Positions 23,693-30,821 of a stretch of 38,754 bases of DNA are shown one piece after another. This DNA comes from CALARM01 sp964431735 (lineage in GTDB: Bacteria > Vulcanimicrobiota > SpSt-956 > JAKJGF01). Position numbers and translations under genes: made by a program. Location: contig CAYSLJ010000058.1 in NCBI GenBank assembly GCA_964431735.1, forward strand, positions 1 through 38,754, in the 5' to 3' direction. The notes beneath the pieces were generated by a model that saw nothing but the letters and a program-made list of their open reading frames with translations, did no database searches and was not told where the DNA came from. Within the stretch, counting starts at the first letter, position 1. Each line of letters begins with the position of its first letter.

Positions 23693-25102
23693 ATGAAAAT
23701 AAAACAGATAAAAAACAAATTAATCAATATATATAATTCGGCCATAAAGAGAGCTTCGCCCCGTATGGCAGTAAGAGAGAATATTAAAATGGCCGGGAAT
23801 ACACTGGAAATTAACAATAAAATATTTACATTCGACAAAATATTTATTGCAGGTTTCGGGAAAGCTTCCTGTGCCATGGCACAGGGGATTTTAGATATCA
23901 TACCTGAAGAGATTGCAGAAGGAGTAGTTGTAACAAAATACGGTCACAGTCTGCCTCTGGACAAGATTGAAATAATTGAATCAGGGCATCCTGTACCTGA
24001 TGAAAATTCCATTAAAGGTGCAGAAAAAATCATAACTTATTTAGATAAAGCTTCTCAGAATGACCTGATTATTTTCCTTATTTCCGGAGGAGGGTCGTCA
24101 ATAATCGAAAAACCGCGAGAAGGTATAAGTCTTTCAGATATACAGGTCATGACAGATCTGCTTATCAGGACAGAGGCAACGATTCAGGAAATAAACATAA
24201 TAAGAAAACATCTGTCTGAAATTAAAGGAGGAGGTCTTGCCAGGATGGCTTATCCTTCATCCTTCATTTCCCTTATCATATCAGATGTAATCGGTTCCGA
24301 TATTTCCTCTATTGCCTCTGGCCCGACATGCGGAGATATCTCAACATTTAAAGACTGCTCGGATATTATAGACAAATACGATCTTTCAGACAGAATTCCC
24401 GTTTCAGTAAAAAATCTTATTTTTAAGGGAATAAAGGGAGAAATCCCTGAAACGCCTTTTCCTGATGATCATATATTTCAACAGAGCATAAACTGCCATG
24501 ACAGTACACTTACAGATAAGAATCTGTCTTCCCGTCACGCGTTACGCGTTACGCGTCACGCCTCACACATAAACTCCATAATTCTTGACAATGAAACTTT
24601 TTGCCATATACTGGAAGAAGAAGCAAAAAAAGAAGGTTTTAAGACAGTATATATAAAAACCCCTCTTACAACAGGTACAGGTGAAAATTTTATAAAAGGT
24701 CTGAAAGAATTAATGGCAGGTTATACAGAAGAAACATTACTCATACTGGGAGGAGAGGTAACTTTTAAAATTCCTCCTATCTCAGGGAAAGGAGGAAGAA
24801 ATCAGCATTTATCGCTTCTTTATACAAGGGATATTCTTCCCTATCATCCCGGCACATGTGCATTATTTGCCTCAACAGATGGTACAGACGGCCCTACCGA
24901 CGGAAGCGGAGGCTTTTCTCACAGAGGATTAAAAGATATAAAAGGATTAACAGAAGCCATAGATAACTATGATTCTTATAATTTCTTAAAAAATCATGGA
25001 GAACTTTTTACGACAGGCCCTACAGGGAATAATTTAAATGATGTTTTTTTGATATATACCGGAAATATTAACAATCTGCAAAACCAGTTTGCCACGCAAT
25101 AG
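23693..25102 (+). CDS. gckA: Glycerate 2-kinase (GckA/TtuD type, DUF4147 plus MOFRL) with repeat-encoded insert
   Basis: The 469-aa protein matches class II glycerate kinases, which convert D-glycerate and ATP to 2-phosphoglycerate. The N-terminal domain has FIAGFGKASCAMAQG, GHPVPDENS, ISGGGSSI, EINIIRKHLSEIKGGGLAR and SDVIGSDISSIASGPT. The C-terminal MOFRL domain has LLILGGEVTFKI, GRNQHLSL and ASTDGTDGPTDGSGG. Residues 281-292 (HALRVTRHAS region) are encoded by five GTRACGC heptads, in the linker between the domains, where an insert may be tolerated. No ribosome site is visible; a heptad cluster ends eight bases before the ATG. Upstream alternatives are excluded by the repeat. Its product is the expected substrate of the 2-phosphoglycerate kinase-like protein at 156-1340. 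Confidence 0.9.
   Translation: MKIKQIKNKLINIYNSAIKRASPRMAVRENIKMAGNTLEINNKIFTFDKIFIAGFGKASCAMAQGILDIIPEEIAEGVVVTKYGHSLPLDKIEIIESGHPVPDENSIKGAEKIITYLDKASQNDLIIFLISGGGSSIIEKPREGISLSDIQVMTDLLIRTEATIQEINIIRKHLSEIKGGGLARMAYPSSFISLIISDVIGSDISSIASGPTCGDISTFKDCSDIIDKYDLSDRIPVSVKNLIFKGIKGEIPETPFPDDHIFQQSINCHDSTLTDKNLSSRHALRVTRHASHINSIILDNETFCHILEEEAKKEGFKTVYIKTPLTTGTGENFIKGLKELMAGYTEETLLILGGEVTFKIPPISGKGGRNQHLSLLYTRDILPYHPGTCALFASTDGTDGPTDGSGGFSHRGLKDIKGLTEAIDNYDSYNFLKNHGELFTTGPTGNNLNDVFLIYTGNINNLQNQFATQ
24534..24568. repeat. GTRACGC heptad array inside the glycerate kinase reading frame
   Basis: The units are GTCACGC, GTTACGC, GTTACGC, GTCACGC and CTCACAC (35 bp). In this orientation the array has no stop codon in any frame, whereas the reverse orientation has TAA or TGA in every frame. 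The host frame stays open through it. Confidence 0.95.
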
Positions 25103-25176
25103 GATCAGATCTTTTCCGGAAAAGTCCGGCCAGCGACAGGTTTTAATACGGGTAATAACTTATTTGGAGCTGTACC
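25103..25176. repeat. Dispersed repeat R2, copy d
   Basis: It follows the glycerate kinase stop directly. It contains the perfect palindrome CTTTTCCGGAAAAG (25111-25124), then TCCGGCCAGCGACAGG and ACTTATTTGGAGCTGTAC, matching the reverse complement of 38703-38754 and of about 5590-5650. Confidence 0.75.
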
Positions 25177-25193
25177 TGGTCTCAAATATATTG

Positions 25194-25256
25194 AATCGTT
25201 ACGCGTAACGCGTAACGCGTAACGCGAGGAAAGAGACTATTAATAAATGGCCATTC
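25194..25256. repeat. GTRACGC array in R5 context
   Basis: Four heptads (25198-25226) are followed by GAGGAAAGAGACTATTAATA and AATGGCCATTC. The same flank appears reversed at 35328-35370. The ATG at 25247 lies in this repeat, which argues against its use as the start of the kinase gene. Confidence 0.75.
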
Positions 25257-25282
25257 ATTATGAAAATATAGAGGAGAAAATT

Positions 25283-26317
25283 ATGGGAGAAACAAAGCAG
25301 GACAGATATGAAAGAATATGTAATGAGCTTTCAGATATAATTATAGTTATTGAACCGAAGAGCAGGGAAATTATATGGGTAAATTCGGCAGTCAAACATA
25401 TTCTTGGTTATGAAAAAAATGACTTGACAGGTAAAAACTATTCATCTTTATTGCCGGATGAAGGTTCTCATATTAAAGATCTGGATAAAATCAATATATA
25501 TGATGCAGTCATAGAAGAACAGGAATTTGTCCGCTCAGACGGTTCTATATGTGCAATGGATGTAACGGCAGGAATGATTAACTGGACAGATGAGCAGATA
25601 GCCATCGTTATAACCCTCAGGGATATTACGGAACGTAAATCAATGAGAGAAGAACTGGAAAAAACGAGAAAAGAATTTATTGCCATACTGACACATGATT
25701 TAAAAAATCCTCTCGGAGCCATTATGAACTTTACAAATTTTTTAGAAGGTGATTTAGAGGAAGAAGAAAAACGGGAATGCATGAATATGATAAGATATTC
25801 AGGTAACATTATGCTTAATCTTATCAATAATATAGTCGCTTCATCACGGCTGGAAACAGGTAAAATGACCTATAATTTTGAAAAATTTATTCTTGAAGAT
25901 TTACTGACAGAACTGAAAAAAACCTTTATGCCTGCAGCAGTAGAAAAAGACATTACACTGAATTTTACCTGTCAGAAAGGAACTCTTATTTATGGAGACA
26001 AAGAAAAAATAAGACAAATATTTCAAAATTTTATAACCAATGCTCTCCGTTATACCAGAAAAGGATATATCACAATCGTGGCATATAGTAAAGGGGAAAG
26101 AGTAGATTTTGAAGTATCTGATACAGGATGCGGCATTGCCGGACATGAGCAGGAAAAACTTTTTCAGAAATTCACCCAGGTAACAGGGGAAAAAACCGGC
26201 ACAGGTCTGGGTCTATATATTATAAAACAATATCTGGAAGGACATGGTTCTGATATAAGACTGGAAAGTAAAACAGGGAAAGGAACCAAATTTTTCTTCA
26301 CCCTGCCGGAGGGGTAA
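25283..26317 (+). CDS. PAS-domain sensor histidine kinase (orphan)
   Basis: The 344-aa soluble kinase has an N-terminal PAS domain (about 10-120), HisKA with phosphoacceptor His138 in ILTHDLKNPLGAI, and HATPase_c with NFITNALRYT, DTGCGI and TGTGLGLYII. No transmembrane helix is seen. The ATG at 25283 has GAGGAG six bases upstream; an in-frame ATG at 25247 belongs to a repeat. No regulator gene is adjacent; the CheY-like receiver at 27761-28138 is the nearest possible partner. It is convergent with the Ser/Thr kinase gene. Four bases after its TAA a decayed GTRACGC heptad (GTGATGC) begins. Confidence 0.9.
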   Translation: MGETKQDRYERICNELSDIIIVIEPKSREIIWVNSAVKHILGYEKNDLTGKNYSSLLPDEGSHIKDLDKINIYDAVIEEQEFVRSDGSICAMDVTAGMINWTDEQIAIVITLRDITERKSMREELEKTRKEFIAILTHDLKNPLGAIMNFTNFLEGDLEEEEKRECMNMIRYSGNIMLNLINNIVASSRLETGKMTYNFEKFILEDLLTELKKTFMPAAVEKDITLNFTCQKGTLIYGDKEKIRQIFQNFITNALRYTRKGYITIVAYSKGERVDFEVSDTGCGIAGHEQEKLFQKFTQVTGEKTGTGLGLYIIKQYLEGHGSDIRLESKTGKGTKFFFTLPEG

Positions 26318-26344
26318 TAGCGTGATGCGTATTTAACCCATCAG

Positions 26345-26362
26345 GGCGTTTAATAAAACGCC
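26345..26362. terminator. Hairpin between convergent genes, possible bidirectional terminator
   Basis: GGCGTTT-AATA-AAACGCC is a perfect 7-bp stem between the histidine kinase and Ser/Thr kinase stops. There is no clear T-run on either side, so termination is uncertain. Confidence 0.4.
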
Positions 26363-26392
26363 ACTTCACTTTTCACTTTTCACTTTTCACTA
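26363..26392. repeat. ACTTTTC (AGTGAAA) heptad array at a stop codon
   Basis: About four units, reading AGTGAAA on the minus strand. The TAG stop of the Ser/Thr kinase (26390-26392) uses the first bases of the array. Confidence 0.9.
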
Positions 26393-27472
26393 CTTATTAC
26401 TGAATATCTTAATAATCACCACTAAAAGAAATATTACAACTAATATGATTGCAGGTAAAAGGGATCTTATTTTTCCTGAAATATTTTTTTTATTTTTATT
26501 TTTATCGGAAACAGAATTATCTTCAGGATCAAACTTGATAACATAATTGGTGGTTTTATCTTCAGGATAAGAAGAGGGTCTGTCTTCGGATATTCCTGTA
26601 AAAGCTACCGGAACAGTTGCAGGCATAACAGAAGGCGTCTCCTGTCTTTTTGCCTGAGCAATTTTTTCAAAATCCCTTTTCATTTCACTTACACTCTGAT
26701 AACGTTTTTCTTTTTTTAGTTCCATTGCTTTCAGGATTACAGCTTCCAGCTCTTCCGTAACAGACGGGTTCAGAGTGGCAGGCTTTTTGAATTCACCGGG
26801 CGATATCATACGTTTTACTGCATCAAGAGGTTTATCTCCTGTAAACAGGTAATATAATGTGGCTCCAAGCGAATAAATATCACTTCTCATATCAGTGCCT
26901 ATGGAAGTGTACTGTTCAGGAGATGAAAAATTTGCACTTACTGCTCTTGCTGCCGGCATAGTTTTACTTCCGTAATATTTTGAAATACCAAAGTCTATAA
27001 GTCTGAATTCTCCCGATCTGTCTATCATTATATTCTGAGGCTTCAAATCTTTAAATATAACAGGAGGATTCTGGCTGTGGAGATATTCAAACATGGAACA
27101 TAATTCTATGGCGAGTTTTAGAACTACCTGAACGGACCAGTAATCAATATTACTTTCATAACTGGCTACAAGGTCTTCACCGTCTATATATTCCATAACC
27201 ATGTAGTATCTTTGATTTTCTTCAAAATAATCTTTAAATTCAGGTAATTTAGGATGTTTTAATTCTCTGAGCATATTGACTTCAAGGCGAATCTGATTTT
27301 CTACTTCCGCTCTTTCCGCAGGATCTGTACAGTAAATTACCAGTTCCTTTACTGCAATATATGTATTATCTGTCATATCTTCCACGAGATAAACATCAGA
27401 ATAACCGCCTTTCCCTATGACTTTAATAACTTTATATTGATTGTGTAAAATATCGTCTGTATTTAAAGACAT
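26390..27472 (-). CDS. Tail-anchored Hanks-type Ser/Thr protein kinase
   Basis: The 360-aa protein has a complete kinase domain: glycine loop GKGGYSDV (20-27), Lys42 in AVKE, catalytic Asp142 in VIFKDLKPQN, DFG at 160-162, SPEQY in the activation segment, and SDIYSLGATLYYLFTG. The usual HRD is FKD here. A Pro/Ser-rich linker leads to one C-terminal transmembrane helix (PAIILVVIFLLVVIIKIF), after which only four residues remain, so it is tail-anchored with the kinase in the cytoplasm and no extracellular sensor. No ribosome site is visible before the ATG. The stop lies in an AGTGAAA array; an original extracellular domain could have been lost there. Confidence 0.9.
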   Translation of the reverse strand: MSLNTDDILHNQYKVIKVIGKGGYSDVYLVEDMTDNTYIAVKELVIYCTDPAERAEVENQIRLEVNMLRELKHPKLPEFKDYFEENQRYYMVMEYIDGEDLVASYESNIDYWSVQVVLKLAIELCSMFEYLHSQNPPVIFKDLKPQNIMIDRSGEFRLIDFGISKYYGSKTMPAARAVSANFSSPEQYTSIGTDMRSDIYSLGATLYYLFTGDKPLDAVKRMISPGEFKKPATLNPSVTEELEAVILKAMELKKEKRYQSVSEMKRDFEKIAQAKRQETPSVMPATVPVAFTGISEDRPSSYPEDKTTNYVIKFDPEDNSVSDKNKNKKNISGKIRSLLPAIILVVIFLLVVIIKIFSNK

Positions 27473-27506
27473 ATGCTATATAAAAAATATCATCAGGTAA
27501 CAGTTT

Positions 27507-27600
27507 ATATGAGAATCGTAACAGGTAACGCGTAACGCATGACAGAGGAACAAATTCTCATAATTCGTTGTGGCCGAAACGGTCATAGCCGTTATTACCG
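27507..27600. repeat. R4 repeat with GTRACGC core, copy 1
   Basis: ATATGAGAATCGTAACAGG leads through heptads to AAATTCTCATAATTCGTTG and then TGGCCGAAACGGTCATAGCC. It matches the reverse complement of 35088-35170 over about 85 bp. TATGAGAAT and ATTCTCATA form an internal inverted repeat. Confidence 0.75.
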
Positions 27601-27720
27601 ATAAAATTTCTTTCTCATGAAATTTTTTTGTATTATACAGATAAAAATTATAGCACATATTTATGGGTTGTTCAATGAATCATCTTACATAATTATAGTT
27701 AATTTCATAACAATTCATAT

Positions 27721-27750
27721 CGCATCACCCATCACACTTTACGCATCACG
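27721..27750. repeat. Decayed heptads downstream of the CheY-like gene
   Basis: CGCATCA, CCCATCA, CACTTTA and CGCATCA are four 7-bp units of the GTRACGC family, decayed mainly by CG-to-CA changes. They lie ten bases past the CheY-like gene's stop. Confidence 0.65.
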
Positions 27751-27760
27751 ACATAATTAC

Positions 27761-28138
27761 TCAACTTCCGGCAATCAGTCTGTCTATTTCAGCAAGCAAA
27801 TCATGAACCTTAAAAGGTTTCGGGAGAAATGCGTTTGCACCAACTTTTTCTACCCTGTCCCTGATATCCCTGTCTGTAATGGATGACATCATAAGAACCG
27901 GTATGTGGCTGTAATGTTCATGAAACTTTACAAGTCTGGCTATGGCAAGTCCTGTCATAGAAGGCATAATAATATCAAGAACAAGCATATCAGGGGAGAA
28001 GTCCTGAAGTTTTCTATAAAGTTCAAGACCATCAGAGAAAAAAGACGGTTCATATCCTTCTCTTTTACTCAGAGCAGTTTTTATTAATTTTACAAGCACA
28101 GGCTGATCTTCACCTATATAAATCTTTTTTTTATCCAT
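27761..28138 (-). CDS. CheY-like single-domain response regulator
   Basis: The 125-aa receiver is intact: acidic pair E10/D11, phosphoacceptor D55 in LVLDIIMPSMTG, Ser in VLMMSS, Lys in LPKPF. There is no output domain, so it should act by protein contact. AAAGGAG stands eight bases before the ATG. It is the last gene of the pilus-assembly run, 43 bp after the PilX-like gene, so it may modulate pilus function in the way PilG/PilH-type receivers do. Either CheA, or the orphan kinase at 25283-26317, could phosphorylate it; which one is not visible. Confidence 0.92.
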   Translation of the reverse strand: MDKKKIYIGEDQPVLVKLIKTALSKREGYEPSFFSDGLELYRKLQDFSPDMLVLDIIMPSMTGLAIARLVKFHEHYSHIPVLMMSSITDRDIRDRVEKVGANAFLPKPFKVHDLLAEIDRLIAGS

Positions 28139-28181
28139 AATATATGCTCCTTTTAATACCTGTTATAGTAATGGGAAATAA

Positions 28182-29363
28182 TTAATGAAACTGAGAAGTA
28201 AGGGTCACATTACCTCCTGATGTTTTCACAGATATATCATCAAGTATTATTGAGGAATCGTACCATGTTCTGAAACCTATAGTACCACTCTTATAGGGAG
28301 TTATAAATTTTGCCGGTTCACCCTTCTGTCTGGCATCTGTATCAGTAAAGGTTAAAACCTGTTTACCGTCAATATAAACAGTAAAAACATTGCCTGCTGC
28401 TTTTATTCCTATGGTATGACTTTTATACCATTCAGAATTTTCATCATCTCCATTCCACTGTGATGTATTCCAGAAGGAATCCTTTGTCATACCGTACAGT
28501 GTCTCAGGAGTAATACTTACGACAGGCTGAACGGAAGAAGGAGACACGACTCCGTCAAATTTTGTTATCATAAAACTTGATTTTTTCTTGTTATTTGGTA
28601 GTTCAAACTGAAAAGCATAGGTATTTACATCTCCATTTATATTACTGGCACGAAAAAATATACTGTACCCGGCATATTGAGGATTTTTAATGGCAGGTTT
28701 CACAAGCCTTACTTTTACTGAAAGGTCAAAATTACTCAGATTAAGACCTGTGGCAAACATTTGATGTTCGCTGTCTCTGTAATTGCCGGTAGAAGAGCCA
28801 GGGCCCATATGCAGGGCAGACGAACCATCATGTTGAACAATATTATATTCAGTTCCTCTCACATTATTATTGTTTATTTTTGTCCAGTTAGATATACCTT
28901 TCTGAAAATCGTCACTGAAACCTGTCCCACCTGAAAGAGCTATAGCCTGAATTATCTTCTGAGATCGACCTATTTTACCAACCGAAACAAGATGTACTCC
29001 GCTGGAAGGAACGTCTCTTCCCTGCCATCCTTTTACGGAACTGGAATTATTATAATTATTAATTGAATAAGGAACAGACGGTGTGGGAGTTGTATCTTTA
29101 ATTACTGTCATAGTATATGTGGCACCTGAAGCAGGAAGTTTTACATTGTTGAAACCTGCTACCCAGTTCGGATCTTCTCTGAGATTATATATAGCTTCAG
29201 AGATGCCTGCCTTTGCCGCCTCTTCTGCAATTATATCGGTTTCAGCCTTTTGAACTATATAGGATTCCTGCTGATATAAAGAAAGAAGAAGAGTTCCAAA
29301 GAATAAAAGCGCTGCCATTATGATAAGGGTTAAAACCAGAATATAGCCTTTTTTATAAAACAT
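28182..29363 (-). CDS. PilX/GspK-like minor pilin with C-terminal LamG/lectin-like domain
   Basis: The 393-aa protein has a short basic leader ending in Gly (MFYKKG), followed by a hydrophobic helix, YILVLTLIIMAALLFFGTLL. It lacks the Glu at mature position 5, as GspK- and PilX-type tip pilins do. A helical region typical of PilX follows (AEEAAKAGISEAIYNL), then from about residue 150 a beta-rich domain resembling concanavalin/LamG folds (FQKGISNW, FFRASNINGDV, VYIDGKQVLTF, GTIGFRTWYDSSIILDDISV). The domain could bind sugars or surfaces at the tip. GAGGAGG stands seven bases before the ATG. This fusion is unusual and the domain assignment is from pattern only. Confidence 0.75.
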   Translation of the reverse strand: MFYKKGYILVLTLIIMAALLFFGTLLLSLYQQESYIVQKAETDIIAEEAAKAGISEAIYNLREDPNWVAGFNNVKLPASGATYTMTVIKDTTPTPSVPYSINNYNNSSSVKGWQGRDVPSSGVHLVSVGKIGRSQKIIQAIALSGGTGFSDDFQKGISNWTKINNNNVRGTEYNIVQHDGSSALHMGPGSSTGNYRDSEHQMFATGLNLSNFDLSVKVRLVKPAIKNPQYAGYSIFFRASNINGDVNTYAFQFELPNNKKKSSFMITKFDGVVSPSSVQPVVSITPETLYGMTKDSFWNTSQWNGDDENSEWYKSHTIGIKAAGNVFTVYIDGKQVLTFTDTDARQKGEPAKFITPYKSGTIGFRTWYDSSIILDDISVKTSGGNVTLTSQFH

Positions 29364-29410
29364 AACCGGACCTCCTCAGGGGGGTTAAAAATAATCATAT
29401 ATTTACAGTC

Positions 29411-29440
29411 GTGACGCGTAACGCGTGACGCGTGACGCGA
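29411..29440. repeat. GTRACGC heptad array between pilin genes
   Basis: Four units lie in the 230-bp gap upstream of the PilX-like gene. The same gap holds the hairpin GTCACC-CGGT-GGTGAC (29479-29494) and further heptads at 29539-29560. Confidence 0.9.
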
Positions 29441-29538
29441 GGGCAATAACCATAATTTGCCAGAGTTATTTTCTTACAGTCACCCGGTGGTGACAGTGGT
29501 AAATACGACACCGGATAATCTGTGATTTTGTACCCCCC

Positions 29539-29560
29539 GTAACGCGTGACACATCACGAC
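29539..29560. repeat. GTRACGC heptads (short)
   Basis: GTAACGC and GTGACAC are followed by ATCACGA, just downstream of the GspJ-like prepilin stop. Confidence 0.7.
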
Positions 29561-29593
29561 TATAACCGGCGGAATATTTACCGTTATAAGCAC

Positions 29594-30193
29594 TCAGTTG
29601 GATATAAAAATCCTGCTCTGAAAAGTCATTTTATCAGTTTTTCCTGCCCTGCTTTTTGATTGGAATGTTATGGATATATCGGCATATTTATCCTTCTCTG
29701 CAACAGGAACAGTTAAAGACATATCATTAACCATAGAAGACAGTTTTTCTCCTTTACCGTCACAAAAAGAGAGTAATTCGGAAGAAGACAGAGCATTATC
29801 TGTAGATTTTGATATTTCTTTCCTCATAAGATTTGTTGTATTTGCAGGAATATAGTAAATGACAAATCTCCAGGTACCGTCAACATTCTGCCATACAGGT
29901 GCTCCCGATGTATCGGTAACAAATTTTCCAGAAACATTTCTTGCTGAAATAAAACTGAAAGATTTGACTCCCTGATTTATTACAGCAAGAGATTTTTTCC
30001 TGCTGTCCTGCAGTTCTCTTACCATACCGGTAGTTACTATCTGCATCTCCTGTCTTAAATAAGTACGATTTTTTGATGATTCCATAGAGGTTTTAGCAAG
30101 TAAAATCATCCATATTAAAATACCTGACAGAAGAGATAAGATCATCAATGTAATAAGAGATTCCACCAGAGTTAAGGCTTTAAATGATTTCAT
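29594..30193 (-). CDS. Type IV prepilin-like protein (GspJ/PilW-type)
   Basis: The 199-aa protein has the class III signal MKSFKA/LTLVESLITLMILS, with Glu at mature position 5 and a following hydrophobic helix, so it is processed by prepilin peptidase and assembles into a pilus or pseudopilus. The residue before the cut is Ala rather than the near-invariant Gly. The C-terminal part (ADISITFQSKSRAGKTDKM) resembles GspJ/PilW tails. AAGGA stands before the ATG. The adjacent prepilin gene is 67 bp upstream and carries the same Ala. Confidence 0.82.
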   Translation of the reverse strand: MKSFKALTLVESLITLMILSLLSGILIWMILLAKTSMESSKNRTYLRQEMQIVTTGMVRELQDSRKKSLAVINQGVKSFSFISARNVSGKFVTDTSGAPVWQNVDGTWRFVIYYIPANTTNLMRKEISKSTDNALSSSELLSFCDGKGEKLSSMVNDMSLTVPVAEKDKYADISITFQSKSRAGKTDKMTFQSRIFISN

Positions 30194-30212
30194 AGGGTCT
30201 TCCTTTATGGTC

Positions 30213-30244
30213 GTGACGCGTGACGCGTGACGCGTGACGCGTGG
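30213..30244. repeat. GTRACGC heptad array between two prepilin genes
   Basis: Four and a half units, all GTGACGC on the plus strand, fill half of the 67-bp gap between two genes of the same operon. Confidence 0.9.
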
Positions 30245-30260
30245 ATAACCGGCCGTGCAA

Positions 30261-30659
30261 CTAAAGAACAGGCGGGTTATAAATAATAATAGTTTCCAGT
30301 ATTACCTGCTTATTTCTTCCTTCGTCATTCCATTTAACTGTAACCCATACCTGTTTTTTCTGTCCTTTTACCAGTTCTTTTACATTCAGATTATAATCCA
30401 TCTTCAATGTAAAATTATTGCCATTTTTAATACCTGTAACAGTCTGGTTTCCTGAATAGGCTTTAATATCATCAATATAGGTATTTCTTGCCTGTTCAAG
30501 AAGACTTCTCCCGAGTGTGGCAGCACTCATGTGATTTTCAGACAGTTGAAGCCCTTTATAAACAACAGGGAAAACATTCATTACGGCAATTAAAAGGATA
30601 ACAATAATGAATATTGCCACTAAAGCTTCTATGAGACTGAAAGCCACTTCTTTTTTCAT
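30261..30659 (-). CDS. Type IV prepilin-like protein (PilV/GspI-type)
   Basis: The 132-aa protein begins MKKEVA/FSLIEALVAIFIIVI, a prepilin peptidase site with Glu5 but Ala in place of Gly before the cut, then a hydrophobic helix. LGRSLLEQARN and the VTVKWNDEGRNKQVILETII tail resemble PilV/GspI minor pilins. The open frame extends to 30701, but the ATG at 30657-30659 gives the six-residue leader and has GGGGAG seven bases upstream. It should form part of a minor pilin complex with the neighbouring prepilins. Confidence 0.82.
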   Translation of the reverse strand: MKKEVAFSLIEALVAIFIIVILLIAVMNVFPVVYKGLQLSENHMSAATLGRSLLEQARNTYIDDIKAYSGNQTVTGIKNGNNFTLKMDYNLNVKELVKGQKKQVWVTVKWNDEGRNKQVILETIIIYNPPVL

Positions 30660-30753
30660 GGAAAATCTCCCCTGATCTATAATTTTTATATACTCCGGCA
30701 AATCCTTTATAATTTATAAATATTCTATCAATATAATAACGGAATTTCCTCCC

Positions 30754-30788
30754 GTGACGCGTGACGCGTTACGCGTAACGCGTCACGA
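30754..30788. repeat. GTRACGC heptad array with switched orientation
   Basis: The units are GTGACGC, GTGACGC, GTTACGC, GTAACGC and GTCACGA. Purine and pyrimidine centres mix, unlike most arrays here, so this copy is close to a full palindrome and could form a stable hairpin in the transcript. Confidence 0.9.
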
Positions 30789-30821
30789 CTCTTTATAGTT
30801 ACTGCCCCCGTCATATAAAAA

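Noticed and set aside
29479..29494. Hairpin GTCACC-CGGT-GGTGAC as a terminator after the GspJ-like gene
   Set aside because: There is no T-run on either strand, so it is not called as a terminator.
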